NCBI GenBank assembly: GCA_022749755.1
Contig: CM040444.1
Coordinates: 7,567,009 to 7,631,008, forward strand
DNA length: 64,000 bases
From: Azadirachta indica
Lineage: Eukaryota; Streptophyta; Magnoliopsida; Sapindales; Meliaceae
Direction: 5' to 3'
Part shown: positions 1 to 11,632 of the stretch, piece after piece
Layout: the number at the start of each line of letters is the position of its first letter
Numbering within the stretch: the first letter of the stretch is position 1
Position numbers and translations under genes: made by a program
Notes under the pieces: generated by a model
Database searches by the model: none
Told to the model about the DNA's origin: nothing
The model's input: the letters and a program-made list of their open reading frames with translations, nothing else

Positions 1-135
1 AAAGAAGAGATAAAGATAAATAAAAAAAATTAATTTATGGAAAGAAAAAAGAGGAAATAAGATGATAAAAAAATAATTTATGAAAAAATGGATATAGAGA
101 GAAAAAAAAGAGAGAAAAAAGAATTAATTTTTTAA
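1..135. repeat. Purine-rich minisatellite, degenerate
   Basis: Degenerate tandem units built from a purine run (gaaaaagaagagataaga) followed by taaaaaattaatttatg. The same unit recurs at about 16,040-16,330, 16,780-16,950 and 17,035-17,160. The block abuts the gypsy remnant at 136. No coding potential seen. Confidence 0.6.
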
Positions 136-290
136 GAGTACTTGATTCAATGGAAAGATGGCACTGAAGTGGATGCTAGCTGGGAGTGAGATGTCACTTT
201 GTGGTAATTCTAGAAAGAGGTTAAGGCATATGAGGATGTCAGGCTCTTTTAGTGGGGGCGATATGTTAGGGCCTTAAATCTTATGGTACG
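136..290 (+). mobile_element. Ty3-gypsy chromovirus relic: C-terminal chromodomain
   Basis: One reading frame from 136 reads EYLIQWKDGTEVDASWE, then a stop, DVTLW, a stop, F, a stop, KEVKAYEDVRLF. Chromodomains at the C-terminus of chromoviral integrases read Y-L-V-x-W-K-G ... E-x-T/S-W-E, so the match is clear. The stop after SWE is TGA where Arg is usual, which fits a CGA to TGA change. The upstream polyprotein is absent because the minisatellite begins immediately before it. This is a dead 3' end of a gypsy polyprotein; DNA to about 780 could be its 3' flank or LTR, which I cannot bound. Confidence 0.65.
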
Positions 291-1732
291 TAACAATTTG
301 ATGGTGGCCTTGTATCAAGTTGATAGGTTACAGGAATAGCACAAGATTATACAACATGTCTCAACGATATGAGATAAGGGAACAAGGCTTTAGTGAGTTG
401 GGTGTCGCTAAACACTGAAAGATAGATTAGTGTTTTGAAAACACTATGATGACAGTTGGCATCGCTAAAATACACTCATTGAACTCCAACATGATTATGA
501 GCAAGAATGGTGCAGACAGCAACTAGCAGTAGTTTAGTTGTGCAATAAATATCAAAAATGAGCATTGCGAGTGAATATGGATGCTGATTGTGGGTTAGAA
601 GACCCAAAACAGTACTAGGGGAACCTAAAAAGGCTTTAAACATGGTGAACTTATTGTGAACAAGGCAAGCTTGACTTGATCCTGATGAGATGTCAAGGAA
701 AGACCAAGTCACCTTGATTTGGCTACGCAATTTCTTGGTTTAAGGGTAATGGTGCACATAGTAGCCTTAGGTAGCGTTCATTTTTTCTGGTTAAACTCTG
801 AACATGATTAAAATTTAAATTTAATTAAAATCTGAATATAAATAATATGTTTATTTTTTTAAAAAATATCTAAAAATAAATATTAAATTGTTTGCTTTTT
901 AAAAAATAAAAATAAGTATGTTTTTAAAAAAAATATATATCCTTTCAAGTAATATATTGTCTATGCCTTTCACCTAGTTTTATAATAAATAAAGTTTTCA
1001 AAAATTAAGATCTCCTATATGTTGAAAACAAAAATCACTGAAAAAAATTGAATCCTTTACATTGATCATTCTTATTTGACAATATTCATTGAAAATTCCT
1101 AAAATTAATTAATTAAACAACATATTACCACAAAAATCTTAAAATCCTCTTTAGAAAAAAAATCAATAAAAATATTCGACAAAACATTCAATCAATCAAA
1201 ATAAAAAGAACCAAATTAGACAAATAATCCAGGTTTATCATCTAATACAAAAAATTAAATAAATTAGCAATAAAAAATTAAAAATTAAATTTTATGAAAC
1301 ATGACAAATTTAAAATTAATAGAAAATATTCTTACGCATAAAACCCACATAAAACAATATATATTATATTATGCATAAAAAATTTTTAATTAAACTAAGA
1401 GCAAAACTAACTTACAAGTAAGAATTAAGATGAGAGTTGAGAAAATAAGTAGAGGAGACCAACAAGAGAAAAGAAATATGCCAAAATTAGTTAAAAAGGG
1501 TTTTAATTTTGTTAGTAAATAAGTTAAGAAAATAGAGATTTTTGAAATATAAAAATATTAAATTATTAAGATATTTATTTATTCAAATTTAAGTCAAAAT
1601 TTTTAACTTAATTATATTAAAATATTTTTAACAAATATTCATACATAAGTTACAAAAGAAATGGCTCTTAAACATCTGCATAATTATATTCAAACTTCAA
1701 CTAAAATATAAACAGTCCCTTGGACTTGCTCA
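291..1732. other. Gene-free stretch, AT-rich after 780
   Basis: From 291 to 780 the base composition is more balanced and may belong to the gypsy 3' end. From 780 to 1,732 the DNA is very AT-rich. The one longer open frame (minus strand, 476-730) resembles nothing I recognise. I see no gene. Confidence 0.5.
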
Positions 1733-2480
1733 TTAGAGTTGGTAAAAAGTGTAGTGATAGTGTGTATATGAGACATATGCCCCTAACAACGAGGGAAGTT
1801 GGTTGCCCTTCATGTATATATATATATATATATTTATATATAGGGTAATGTGAGTGCTAAAGATCATCAAGTGAGTTAGGTGAATCTCTAGCACACAAGT
1901 CTTTATACATTTGTAAAAAGAAATAGAAAAGTTAAAGGTGTGTTCTTTTGTGATTTTGAGTGTAAGCATATTGTGTTTCTTTTATGTGCTGAAAATTTAG
2001 AGAGTATAACATTCATTGTAGAACTATGAGATTGCTAGCTAAGTATTCTTAGCAAAAGCACAAGGTTGTTGCATTATTAAAAAGTGCTTGTGACTTCTAA
2101 CCTTATAGAGATTGCTTTTTCATATGTTAGGCATACATAACTTGTGGGATTTTGATCTAGTTTCTCATTTTGAAGATTTTAGGGATTGTGGAGCCTCAAG
2201 ATCTGCTTGATGGGTTAGTATTTCATACCTTAATGGCACAGGCACTTGCGTTGAAGAGGAAGGAGAAAGGCAATTCCTCTGCGTGAGATACCTACTTCCT
2301 TTGTAGTATTGGATTATCATTATGCAATTATTGTGGTGGTAAGTGGGCAAGCACTCATCACTGTTATCATACTCTTGTCTCAACTTTATCAACATAGATT
2401 GATTTTCATAGCGTCACATCATTGGTAAAATTCTCATCAAAACATTTAGTTAATGCTAAAATTTGAATTCTTAATAAATT
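1733..2480. repeat. Segmental duplication, copy A (left part)
   Basis: Matches 11,633-13,285 over its whole length. Shared blocks include gagacatatgcccctaaca / gagacatgtgctcttaaca, a (TA)n tract followed by agggta(a)tg, gatttt/cgatc(t/c)agtttctcatttt, and gattgattttcatagcgtcac / gattgattttcataacgccac. Copy B carries a transposon that this copy lacks. I recognise no gene in it; it could be an old solo LTR or a host intergenic segment. Confidence 0.75.
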
Positions 2481-2489
2481 TTCTTGTTG

Positions 2490-3540
2490 TAATGAAATAA
2501 AATACAATATCCCATTTAAATCACTAGTATCCATGATATGTGAGCACATAAGGACACTTAAGTGGTCGCATTTAAAACGCCAAACCCAAAAATCAAGGGA
2601 TATTGTTGCCAACTTGTTTGGAAATTTTGAAAGCATATTCGCCAAGATAGCTAGCAGTGTGGGGGACCACCTGACCATGGTCTACAATTGTCTGTGTTGA
2701 TCATGGCAGCCATTTGATAAGGATAAGACTTTAAAAGCCACTCACCACACCTTACGTGTGTGAGGGTTTGACTAACCTCAAAGGACACTTAAAAAATCAA
2801 CATAGGGGGAAATAAAGAGGCATTAAGGATTCTTGTCATTGGCCAATCATAGTGAAGAGAGGGCCCCTTTTATAATCATATTTTTCTCCAAACCAAGTTG
2901 CCATCTTTATCTCTAACTATCCTCACCATCTCTCTATTTTTGGATTTATCCATTTCTCTCTCCTTAACCTAAAACACAAGAATATTTGGTTTTCTCCATC
3001 AGTTTTTCTTAGAATTCTCCACTATTATTCTTTATGTTTTATGGTTGATTTGTTATGAGATCTACATTATCCAAAGTACCTTTTCTCCCATCACCTTGAG
3101 TTTGGTCAATATTCCTTCATTTTTGCTACTTTTCATGGTTCTTCCCTCATATAGTTAAAAAAAAAAGCCTTTACAACCATTATTCATCTCCTCTATAATG
3201 TGTGCTAACTTAAGCATCAGAAAGGGCTCGTTGTAAGACGACCTTTCTCTTATTGTGTTTTTTGTCGTAGGTGGGACGAAGCTATTAGAAGAAGGTAAGA
3301 CGAGACCACTTGAGGTGGGACATATTGTGGATTTGTGCTAGGAATTTCTAGCTTGCCTGCTTGGGAGCTGGATGGTACAAGTAACATAATCAAACAAGTA
3401 CCTTGCAAGCATTCTTGTGCCTGGTTTGGAAGTAATCTATTTGACTTTGAGCTTTGACCAAACGTTGACCAATCTTATATCACTTGGTTGCGAGCTGAGA
3501 GATTTTCCTAAATCAGCAGAAGAAGCTTTCAAATAAGAGA
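2490..3540 (+). mobile_element. LTR-like insertion, possibly gypsy Tat/Athila type
   Basis: This stretch separates the two parts of duplication copy A and is missing from copy B. It has a TATA-like motif (ttttataatcat near 2,870), a pyrimidine-rich leader, and the block acttaagcatcagaaagggctcg near 3,213. That block resembles 37,888 onward (acttaagcgtcaaaatgggctcg). Gypsy Tat/Athila LTRs commonly carry a TTAAGCRTCRG-like block after the transcription start. I found no clear TG...CA ends or target duplication, so the boundaries are approximate and no coding part is attached. Confidence 0.4.
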
Positions 3541-3544
3541 AAAC

Positions 3545-3870
3545 AAAAAAAAAAGGAAAGAAAGAATTATTTTTGAAAAATGGGTTGAATATGAAGAAGC
3601 AAGAAAATTTTCACTGTGAAAATGCGACAAAGGGGAAGAATCTATCTAATGATTAAACGACAAAAGAGAAGGGAAAGAGAATTTGGTTGTACTAAAGAGA
3701 GAGAGGTTTCATAGATTTGGAAGTCCTACGGTTAAACTAATCGTAAGGTTTTGCTTTTTCTTTATAGTTTATATTTTATCTATTTTCATTTACCAAATCA
3801 ATTTAGTGATATCGATTGAAATAATAATAATAAGAGAAATTGGCATATATCTCTTTTAAGTTTGAAAAAT
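3545..3870. repeat. Segmental duplication, copy A (right part)
   Basis: Matches 13,800-14,150: both contain gaagaagc(a/g)agaaaattttca, atgattaaa(c/t)gacaaaa and gttaaactaatcgt(t)aag. In copy B this block sits just downstream of the SABATH gene. A shorter third copy lies at about 16,430-16,575. The SABATH gene is therefore flanked on both sides by versions of the same sequence. DNA from 3,870 to 4,234 is AT-rich with no gene. Confidence 0.7.
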
Positions 3871-4234
3871 ATTAGTGGACTTGTTAGGTAGGTTACTATT
3901 ATTTTGATCCCTAAAATTTTTTGAAATAACAAAATAAGATATATTTTATAACATTTTATTTTTTATTATTACAACAAATTAATAATGATGACAAAAAAAT
4001 TCAGAACCGTATCAAAACCACATAAAACCGTATGGTTCCTAACTAGATTTATTTATACTATGTTATGAAATGATGTGGTCGTGGTAATGACTTTTAAAAA
4101 TTAGATATGTTACTCCCAATGCGATTTTTAATCGAAACCTACATATTAGACCATATATTTAGATATTATATTTTATTTGATATCTTATTTTCATCTACTC
4201 TAATTAAAGCAGCTCAACTTGTTAAAGTGATTAC

Positions 4235-5685
4235 TGTTAACTTTAAGGCTTATAACCCATTGTTTTGATGACAACAAAAATATTGATATTCTTAACTAAT
4301 TACATTCTTCTTATACTATTTATTGTTATACTTTTAACATAAAGAATTGGAATCCAAAATGAAAGCATTCATGAAGAGGGAAATTGGAATACCCAAAAGC
4401 AATTTGAAGAGAAGATTTAAAGAATTGAAGACATATACATTAAGTGATTTTTTATTTTGTAGTGTGTTTTTGAAATTGAATATTGATTTGCACTTAAATG
4501 CTCAAATTCATTTTTCATTAAAACAAGTAATTTTTAAAACTTTTCAAAAATTCATGTGGCTATATGATTTTGAAGTGAATATTTTGAATATGTGAATAAT
4601 AGTTATATTTTATGAGCCAAATTAGAAGTTTTTGAAACCTGAAAATTAGACCAAAATGGAAGTTTTTCAGACCACGAAAATGAATCAAAATGCAAAGTTT
4701 TCAAAATTACTAGAAAACTGGTTTAAAGAAACTCGGTCCCATTGATTTAGACCAGTTCAGTTGGCTGAAACAGATCGGTTAATCAATCGAACCGATGGCA
4801 GAATGTAAGGCTTTTGGGTTTGTCGACCGAACTAAACCAATCGATCTACTAATCCTTGTAAATCCATCAATCGATTTTCTAGATTTTCATTCTGAGATTT
4901 CTAACTTTCACTTGATCGACCGAATGGACTTCTTTGGTCAATTGACATACACAAAAATTTGAATTCGTGTAATCACTTGGAACATATTTTGAACACTTGA
5001 AAAACCTGGTCACTTGTTTTGGAAGTGCAATACAAAGAATTTGAGCTTTCATTCGCAATTCAAACATCCAATTCATGCACACTCTAGTTTTTCATTTGTA
5101 TTATTATTTGAAAAAGAGTGTTTCTATTTTTCTTTGATAAAATTCTTTTATCAAGGTTATTTCTTTATAATTATTATAATGCTAAGTATGAGGAAACACA
5201 ATTGGGATAAGGTTTGAGTGACACCCGTAAGTCACTTCATTTGTAAAGGTTGAATAGGTACCCAATAAAGTCCTCTCGGTGTATGGTTTGAATAGCACCC
5301 TAAAGTTTACTTAAAGTTGTAATTGATTGCCTTTGAATTTGAAGGCATAAGTAGTGAAATCTTTAAGCACGTGAGCTTGGAAGTGTGGATATAAGCCGGA
5401 GGTTTGCCGAACCACGTAAAAATCGATGTTTCTTCTCAACTTTTTCACTTGATTTATATGCTTATTATTGTTATACACATTTTCCACACACATTTAAACT
5501 TGAATTGTAATAATTTGCATTTTGATTATTGAGTTATTTGTTGAATCTATTTTATTGCACTTAAAAACGAATTCAAAATTGCTCGATATTAGGTGTTAGG
5601 TTGCTTTAAAATTGTGCAATCTTTAAAAAACCAATTCAACCCCCGCCCACCTCCCTTCTTCTTGGGTTGCCTTAGTAGTATTTCA
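4235..5685 (+). repeat. 5' LTR of the copia element
   Basis: 1,451 bp, aligning end to end with 9,581-11,120. It contains tandem tcgaccgaa(c/t)-type repeats around 4,740-4,930. The right edge is set by the loss of LTR similarity and by the primer-binding site that follows. Confidence 0.8.
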
Positions 5686-5700
5686 ATTGGTATCACCATC
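5686..5700 (+). other. Primer-binding site (initiator tRNA-Met type)
   Basis: The sequence ttggtatcaccatc starts 1-2 bases after the LTR end. The usual plant copia site is TGGTATCAGAGC, complementary to the 3' end of initiator tRNA-Met. The last bases have diverged, as expected in a dead element. Confidence 0.65.
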
Positions 5701-5714
5701 TTACAGTGATCCAT

Positions 5715-7020
5715 ATGGCAACCTTTGGATACATTGAAGGACAATCACCCACCATACCATCATTTTTTGATGGAAATAATTATTCATATTGGAAAATTAT
5801 GATGAGAATATTCTTACAATCTATAGATTATGAAATTTGGAATGTTGTTGTTGACAATAAATTCAATGCGAAATTCATAAATGAATGGAATGATATAGAT
5901 AGGAAAAACGCATCTTTAAATGTTAGAGCCTTAAAGATTTTATCTTATGCATTGAATAGGAATAATGTAAATAAATTTTCTATGTTCAATTCCGCTCATG
6001 ATATTTGGTGTGCTTAAAAAATTTTTTATAAAAGTGACAAAACTAAAGAGACTAAGGACTTGCACCTTGAACAAAATGATGATTATCTTGAAACTCTCAT
6101 GGACTACGAAGTCAAAAAAAAAGAAGAGAATGAGAGAAATGTTGAAGAAAGAAAGATGAATCAAGTTACCAACATATGGCATTAGGAGATAATAAGGTAA
6201 AATGATTTTGAACCCTTTTATTCATACTGTGAATTGTTAGATGCATTTAAAGAGTTTGATAACCGTTTTGAAAAATTGGTTTCCAACAATCGTATTCTTA
6301 AGAAGAAAATTGATAACCTTCTTGAAATTGAATCTTTGAAAGAAGAGAAGAATGTTTTGGAAAATCAGAATGCCACTTTGAAAAGTGACAAAATTGCCTG
6401 GAAAGATGAAAATGAAAATTTGCAAAATGATAATAAAAATTTTTGAGAAATCAAATTGATTGTTAACAAAAGAAAGTCAATGGTTTTGATGAAGATAGAA
6501 ATGTCCATGAAAAAAGAGATTGATTTTCTAAAACAAAAGCTTTGTGCTTCACAGAACCATGAGAGCTAAAGATTTCATGCTTTATCTAAAGAAAATTAGA
6601 TACTTTAGAAAAGGACCATAGATTTAAATGACAATGTTTTCAAATTGAAAAACGGTCAAAAGAATTTTGAAAAATTACTTGCTTTTTAAAAATGTGTTTT
6701 TGGCAAAAGAGGTATTGAATACAAACCTCACATTAAACATAAATATTTGAAAAATTATTTTGTGAAGGCTTTCTCTTTGAATGATTCTAAAATTGCATGC
6801 AATTATTGTAATGATGTTGGTCTTAAAAGTTTTGCATGCCTTACTAAGAAAAATACACATATTGGTGTTAGAAAAGTTTGGGTTCCAAAGGGAACCCAAC
6901 TAACATTGAAGGACTCAAAATGATTTGGATACCAAATTGAAAAACCTGTAAATCTTTTATAGGTACCAAAATCAAGGAATAATGGTGGTTCCTTAAGAAG
7001 GATTTGTGGGACAAAAGCAT
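5715..7020 (+). pseudogene. Copia gag relic (UBN2/DUF4219-type N-terminus, coiled coil, degenerate zinc knuckle)
   Basis: The start at 5,715 gives MATFGYIEGQSPTIPSFFDG followed by NNYSYWKIMMRIFL, the hallmark of copia gag proteins (F-x-G-x-N-Y-x-x-W-x-x-M). The frame stops at 6,015-6,017. A second open piece (6,234-6,446) encodes a charged coiled coil of heptad-like E/K/N residues. A third (6,675-6,960, + strand) reads KIACNYCNDVGLKSFACLTK, a decayed CX2CX4HX4C knuckle, and then RKVWVPKGT, which is typical just upstream of protease in this lineage. Stops and frameshifts separate the three pieces. Nothing resembling protease follows. Confidence 0.75.
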
Positions 7021-9580
7021 TCAATGGGATGTAGCGTATGCATGGGTAAAATGAAAGAAGAAGAATATGTGTATGAGCAAAATTGGTATCAAATTTCTAA
7101 CTTATCTTTTTATTGCTTTTTGCACAATTCTTTCCTCAAATCTTTAAAGTATGTTTGTGGTTTGTGTTTGTAAGCATGGTTGGTTGAAATATGCTTACTT
7201 TGGTAAGAAATTGTTGGCTTATTATTTAGAGTGTTTAATGTCCAAATGCTTTAGCCAAGTCTTGAAGATAGGTATTGTGTTTTGAGCGGATAAGTGTGTT
7301 TTGCTTGAAATATACATGAGTTGATTAATTTGTGCACAACATCCCCTATTCTTTTATGCCTTGATATATGCTTAATGCTTTCGTAAGTTGCTTGACATGC
7401 ACCAAATTCCCATTCAATTCTTGCATTCATTAATCATGTCAAAATTGCTACAAAATCAAATTTGATCACTTTACGATTAATATTTTAATTTCATTTAAGC
7501 CAAGTATTAATAATGTAGAATCAAGGATTGATGGTTTAGCAATAGGAAGTGAAAGTGATTGCCTCCAAATTTTGAGAAACTAGAAGCCAACTTTTAAGCA
7601 ATTATAGGACTAACTAGTTTTGTGTTTTGGAGCAAGTAGTGTATGGTTGGAAAGATAAGGATGTCTAGTTTCTATAGAATTTCACAAAACCCAATTCGAA
7701 CACCATTACAAGCAAATATGCTAGAATTAAGCCACAAAGGTTATAACTATCTAAACGATGCAGTGGTGTAGAAGTTCAAACTTTTTTCGGCAAAATAGGG
7801 TACGTGAAATGGTACAAGTTATATATGGATAGGAAGATCCAGGTGTCAGGAGTTCATAAACATTTACGGAACTCGATTTAGATGACTCCATGAACAAAGA
7901 CTACTCAGAATAGGATAGAAATGGGACAACCGATCATGGCGATTTGGTTGATCGAAAATGAAATTTGGCTGACCTAAATTTACATGCATTTTGCCTCTCA
8001 AAAACCTGGAAATTTGATCAACCAAAAATCAGAAATGGTTGACTAAAATTTGAAAAGCTTTTTGTGCCTATATTGCTATCCACTTTGGTCAACCTCAATT
8101 GCCTATTTCTCTCACTTGTTTTGAATACCTACTCTCTCAAAATATCTCAAAAACACTTTTCGCACATTTGTATTCTTCAATGGGGTACAAAATCAAAATT
8201 CCCCGAACATTTATCTTTACCTTGTGAGTATTTGAAAGAACAAGTTAGATATTAGAGTATTGTCGAAGGTTCATCAAGGAAAACAAGTGAGAGCTTTAAA
8301 AGAGGATGAGCTATTGAAAACTAAAGAAAAGCAAGCTTACAAACCTAAACCATCAATAGTTTGATCCTAGAGAAATGTCATTTTAGCAAGCATTTTCATT
8401 TGCTTGTATTAAGCATTAACTCATTTTTATTCTTGAATATGCATTCATTGTGTTGATGATTTGTTTTATTGATTAATGATGCATTTGTTATTTTGAGGAT
8501 TTATATGATATATAATTTATTAAGGGGGAGAAGTGATTATCTCTTGTGTTGCATTAGAGTACATTTTCATGAATGCATTGTATTGTTTTGAATTATCCAT
8601 ATTGTGTTGAGGCTATGAATGGAAGAAAAAGGGGAGAGAAGAGTATGCGAATGTGCAATGGTGATTGCATATAGAAGTGCTCTTGTTCTTTCTTTTGTTG
8701 GATGCATTTATTTTTTTGATAATAAATGATATGGATGATTTTTCTATGCTATTCATTGGAGAAGTTTATGGAAGCTTTTTTTTTTTCTTTTTTTTTACGT
8801 TGCCAAAAAGGAAGAAGAATATGCATACATATTTCCTTCTTATCATCTTTCACACTATCTTGCATTAAAGGCTTTTGGACTCTTTTGCATTATATCTTCC
8901 TTATATTCTTATATGTTGATAATGATAAAGCATGTAGGAAATTATTTTGTTATTTGTTGTTGTTTTTTCTTAGTGCCAAAAGGGGGAGATATAGAAATTT
9001 TGCACATGTACTCTTAGTTGTCAAAAAGGAAAAATTATGCAATATTGTCATTGTTTCAATTTTTGATGTATGAAATTGGGAGAGTCATATGGTTATGGAA
9101 TACACTTAGGGGGAGATGTGATTTTTTTTGTGTGTTGCATTAATTTAACTTGATGAGTGCTTTTTGATTTATGAATATGGTAATCAATATTTTATTATTC
9201 GCACTCTTGAAACAAAAAGGAGAAATGCTTAATAGCTTGATCTTATATTCTTCCATACTTATGATCGATTGCATTTGCTCAAAATTTTAGGGGCAGCTTG
9301 TACTTTGAAAATTCTTTAAAATTCCTCTAAAATATGCTTTTAATTATTGTTATCATGCTCTTATATTTGATATTTTTTTTAATGACAACATAAGGGGGAG
9401 TAGCGTAGCGTAATTGATTGCCATTTGCTTGAGTTGAAATACCTATTTATATGCTTATATGCTTTTCACTTATGTTATAATTAAAGGGAAGCATGAATTT
9501 TGGATGTTTAATGTTTGTTTCAATTATGTGTTATGTTTCTTTTGGCAATCAATGGTTTGTCATCGTCAAAAGTAGGAGAT
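7020..9580 (+). other. Non-coding interior of the copia element with repeated polypurine cassettes
   Basis: About 2.5 kb without pol coding similarity. From 8,500 it contains repeated short cassettes, a C/A-rich lead and then a G-rich purine run: ggggg-ag at 8,524, 8,982, 9,109 and 9,394. Weaker versions (gccaaaaaggaagaag, tgtcaaaaaggaaaa, aacaaaaaggagaaa) lie near 8,800, 9,020 and 9,215. The last one, at 9,561-9,580, is the polypurine tract that abuts the 3' LTR. Confidence 0.6.
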
Positions 9581-11120
9581 TGTTAGCCTTAATGCTTATA
9601 ACCCATTATTTTAATGATAATAAATAATAATATTCTTAACTAACCAGATACTTCTTGTAACATTTATTGTTATACTTCTAGCATGAAAAATTGAATGCAA
9701 ATGTGAAAATACAAAGGACATCCAAAATAAAAGCATTCATGAAGAGCAAATTGGAATCCCTAAGAGCAATTTGAAGAATCAAAGAAACGCACATTAGGTA
9801 ATTTTTTATTTTGTAAAGTGTTTTTAAAATTGAATATTGATTTGTACTAAAAAGCTCAAATTCATTTTTTCATTAAAACAAATAATTTTTAAAACTTTTC
9901 AAAATTCATGTGGTTATATCATTTTGAAGCGAATATTTTGAATCTGTTAAAAATAGTCATTTTTTTATAGGCCAAATTAAAAATTTTTAAAATTTAAAAA
10001 TTGGACCATAAGGTAAGTTTTTCAAATCTTAAAAATGGATCAAAATTAAAGTTTTCAAAACTGTCAGAAAACTAGTTTAGAGAAACTTGGTTGAGCAAAA
10101 TTAGTTTAGACTAGTTTGGTCGATCAAACCAAACTAGTCGGTTAACTAAACTGATCGCAAAATATAAGGTTTTTGAGTTGATTGACTGAATCGAACCACT
10201 TGGTCGATCGAACTGAACTGGTCGATCAACCGATCTTTGTAAATTAGTCAACCAATTTTCTAAGTTTTTTTTATTATAAGATTTCTAATATCTATTTAGT
10301 CGACCAAATAGGCTTCTTTGCTCGACCAACATGCACAAAAATTTGAATTATTGACCTCGTAACGACTAGTAATAGCTACTCTTTCAATTTTTACTATAAA
10401 TACTAGCCTAAAATAACTAGGAACAAGTTTTAAACACTTGAAAAACTTTGTTACCTGTTTTAGAAGTGCAATATCAAAAATTTGAGTTTTCATTTGTAAA
10501 TCAAACATTCAATTCATACACACTCTAGTTTTTCATTTATATTATTCTTTCGAAAAGAGTATTTGTATTTTTTCTTGATAAAATTTTTTTATCAAAGTTA
10601 TTTTTTTTAATTATTGTGACATTGAGTGTGAGGGAAACACACTTGGGGTAAGGTTTGAGTGGCACTTGTAAGTTACTTTGTTTGTAAAAGTTGAAGAGAT
10701 ACTCGGTCAAGCTCTCTAGGTTTATGGCTTGAATGGAAACCAAAAGTCCACTTGAAGTTGTAATTGATTGCCTTTGAGTTTGAAGACACAAGTAGTGAAA
10801 TCGTCAAGCGGGTGACCTTAGAGGTATGACCATAAGCTGGAGGTTCATTGAACCACGTAAAAATTGATGTTGTCTTCCTCAACTCTTTCATTTACTTGAT
10901 TTATATGCTTATTATTATTATTATACACATTTCTCAAACACACTTGAACTTGAATTGTGATAATTTGCATATTGACTATGGAGTTATTTGTCGAATTTAT
11001 TGTATTGCACTTAAGAAAGAATTCAAATTGCTTGGTATTACGTGTTGGGTTACTTTAAAATTGTGAAATCTTTGAAAACCAAATTCATCCCCCCTCTTGG
11101 GTTACATTAGTGGTATTTCA
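9581..11120 (+). repeat. 3' LTR of the copia element
   Basis: 1,540 bp, starting tgttagccttaatgctt and ending gtggtatttca. It contains repeated tcgatcgaac/tcgaccaa stretches near 10,110-10,330. It is longer than the 5' LTR because of indels. Confidence 0.8.
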
Positions 11121-11632
11121 CTTGCTCTTTTGCCTATGGTTAGTATTCAAGCATTTTTTTTTTAATTTGATATTTTATTTTCATTTTATTTTGATTATTT
11201 GATTTAGAAAGATGTATAGATATAAGATCGACATATGCACTTTTATAACATAACATAAATGATATTTGAACTCGTAAATGGAAATTATTTATCACACACA
11301 CCCATTCTATTAGTATTAACAACCAAATAGGTAGAGATTGTCACTTATTACATCACATTTATCATTTTTCTTGCCAACACCTATTATTTCTTCCTTGGCC
11401 TTACTATTACCATAATTATCCTCGTATACTCCATCCATATGTGAATACGAATGCGAATAAACATCTACATACCTCTGCACAAGTGATAAAGTTGGGAGAA
11501 GTGAAGGACAAACAAAATCTTCCATTTCCCTCATTGGAACTATTAATGAATATGAATCAAAAGAATCAAAGAAAAGGTGATAGTTCCAGGAATCTACCTG
11601 AGTGGCGAATGGGTAAGTTACCACGTTATCAA
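11121..11632. other. Unique spacer with an unrecognised minus-strand open frame
   Basis: Between the 3' LTR and duplication copy B. The minus strand has a 119-codon open frame (11,316-11,675) with a plausible ATG, containing EMEDFVCPSLLPTLSLVQRY and a Ser/Tyr/His-rich stretch. Its first 40 bases lie inside the duplicated repeat. I do not recognise the protein, and another open frame overlaps it on the plus strand, so it may be chance. Confidence 0.3.

Larger units (their letters stand above)
4235..11120 (+). mobile_element. Ty1-copia retrotransposon (SIRE/Maximus-like), non-autonomous
   Basis: Two long similar LTRs bound an interior of about 3.9 kb. The 5' LTR begins tgttaactttaaggctt and the 3' LTR tgttagccttaatgctt; both end agt(a/g)gtatttca. 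A primer site tggtatca follows the 5' LTR. The interior holds gag relics and then about 2.5 kb of non-coding DNA with repeated AAGGGGGAGA-like tracts. The 3' LTR is preceded by catcgtcaaaagtaggagat, close to the polypurine junction of SIRE/Maximus elements. I found no protease, integrase, reverse transcriptase or RNase H sequence. The LTRs differ by many substitutions and indels, so the insertion is old. Candidate 5 bp flanks are attac and cttgc, which match at only three positions. Confidence 0.85.

Noticed and set aside
476..730. 84-codon minus-strand open frame
   Set aside because: No recognisable domain, lies next to a dead gypsy end, and has no splice or promoter context; likely chance.
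8665..9073. Hydrophobic Phe-rich open frames in the copia interior
   Set aside because: They arise from T-rich DNA around polypurine cassettes and overlap in two frames; not an env-like gene that I can support.
8524..9579. Regularly spaced GGGGGAG motifs as a CRISPR-like array
   Set aside because: Spacing is irregular, repeats are very short and purine-only, and the genome is eukaryotic; they are polypurine tracts.
4230..11125. 5 bp target duplication of the large copia element
   Set aside because: attac and cttgc agree at only 3 of 5 positions; not enough to claim.
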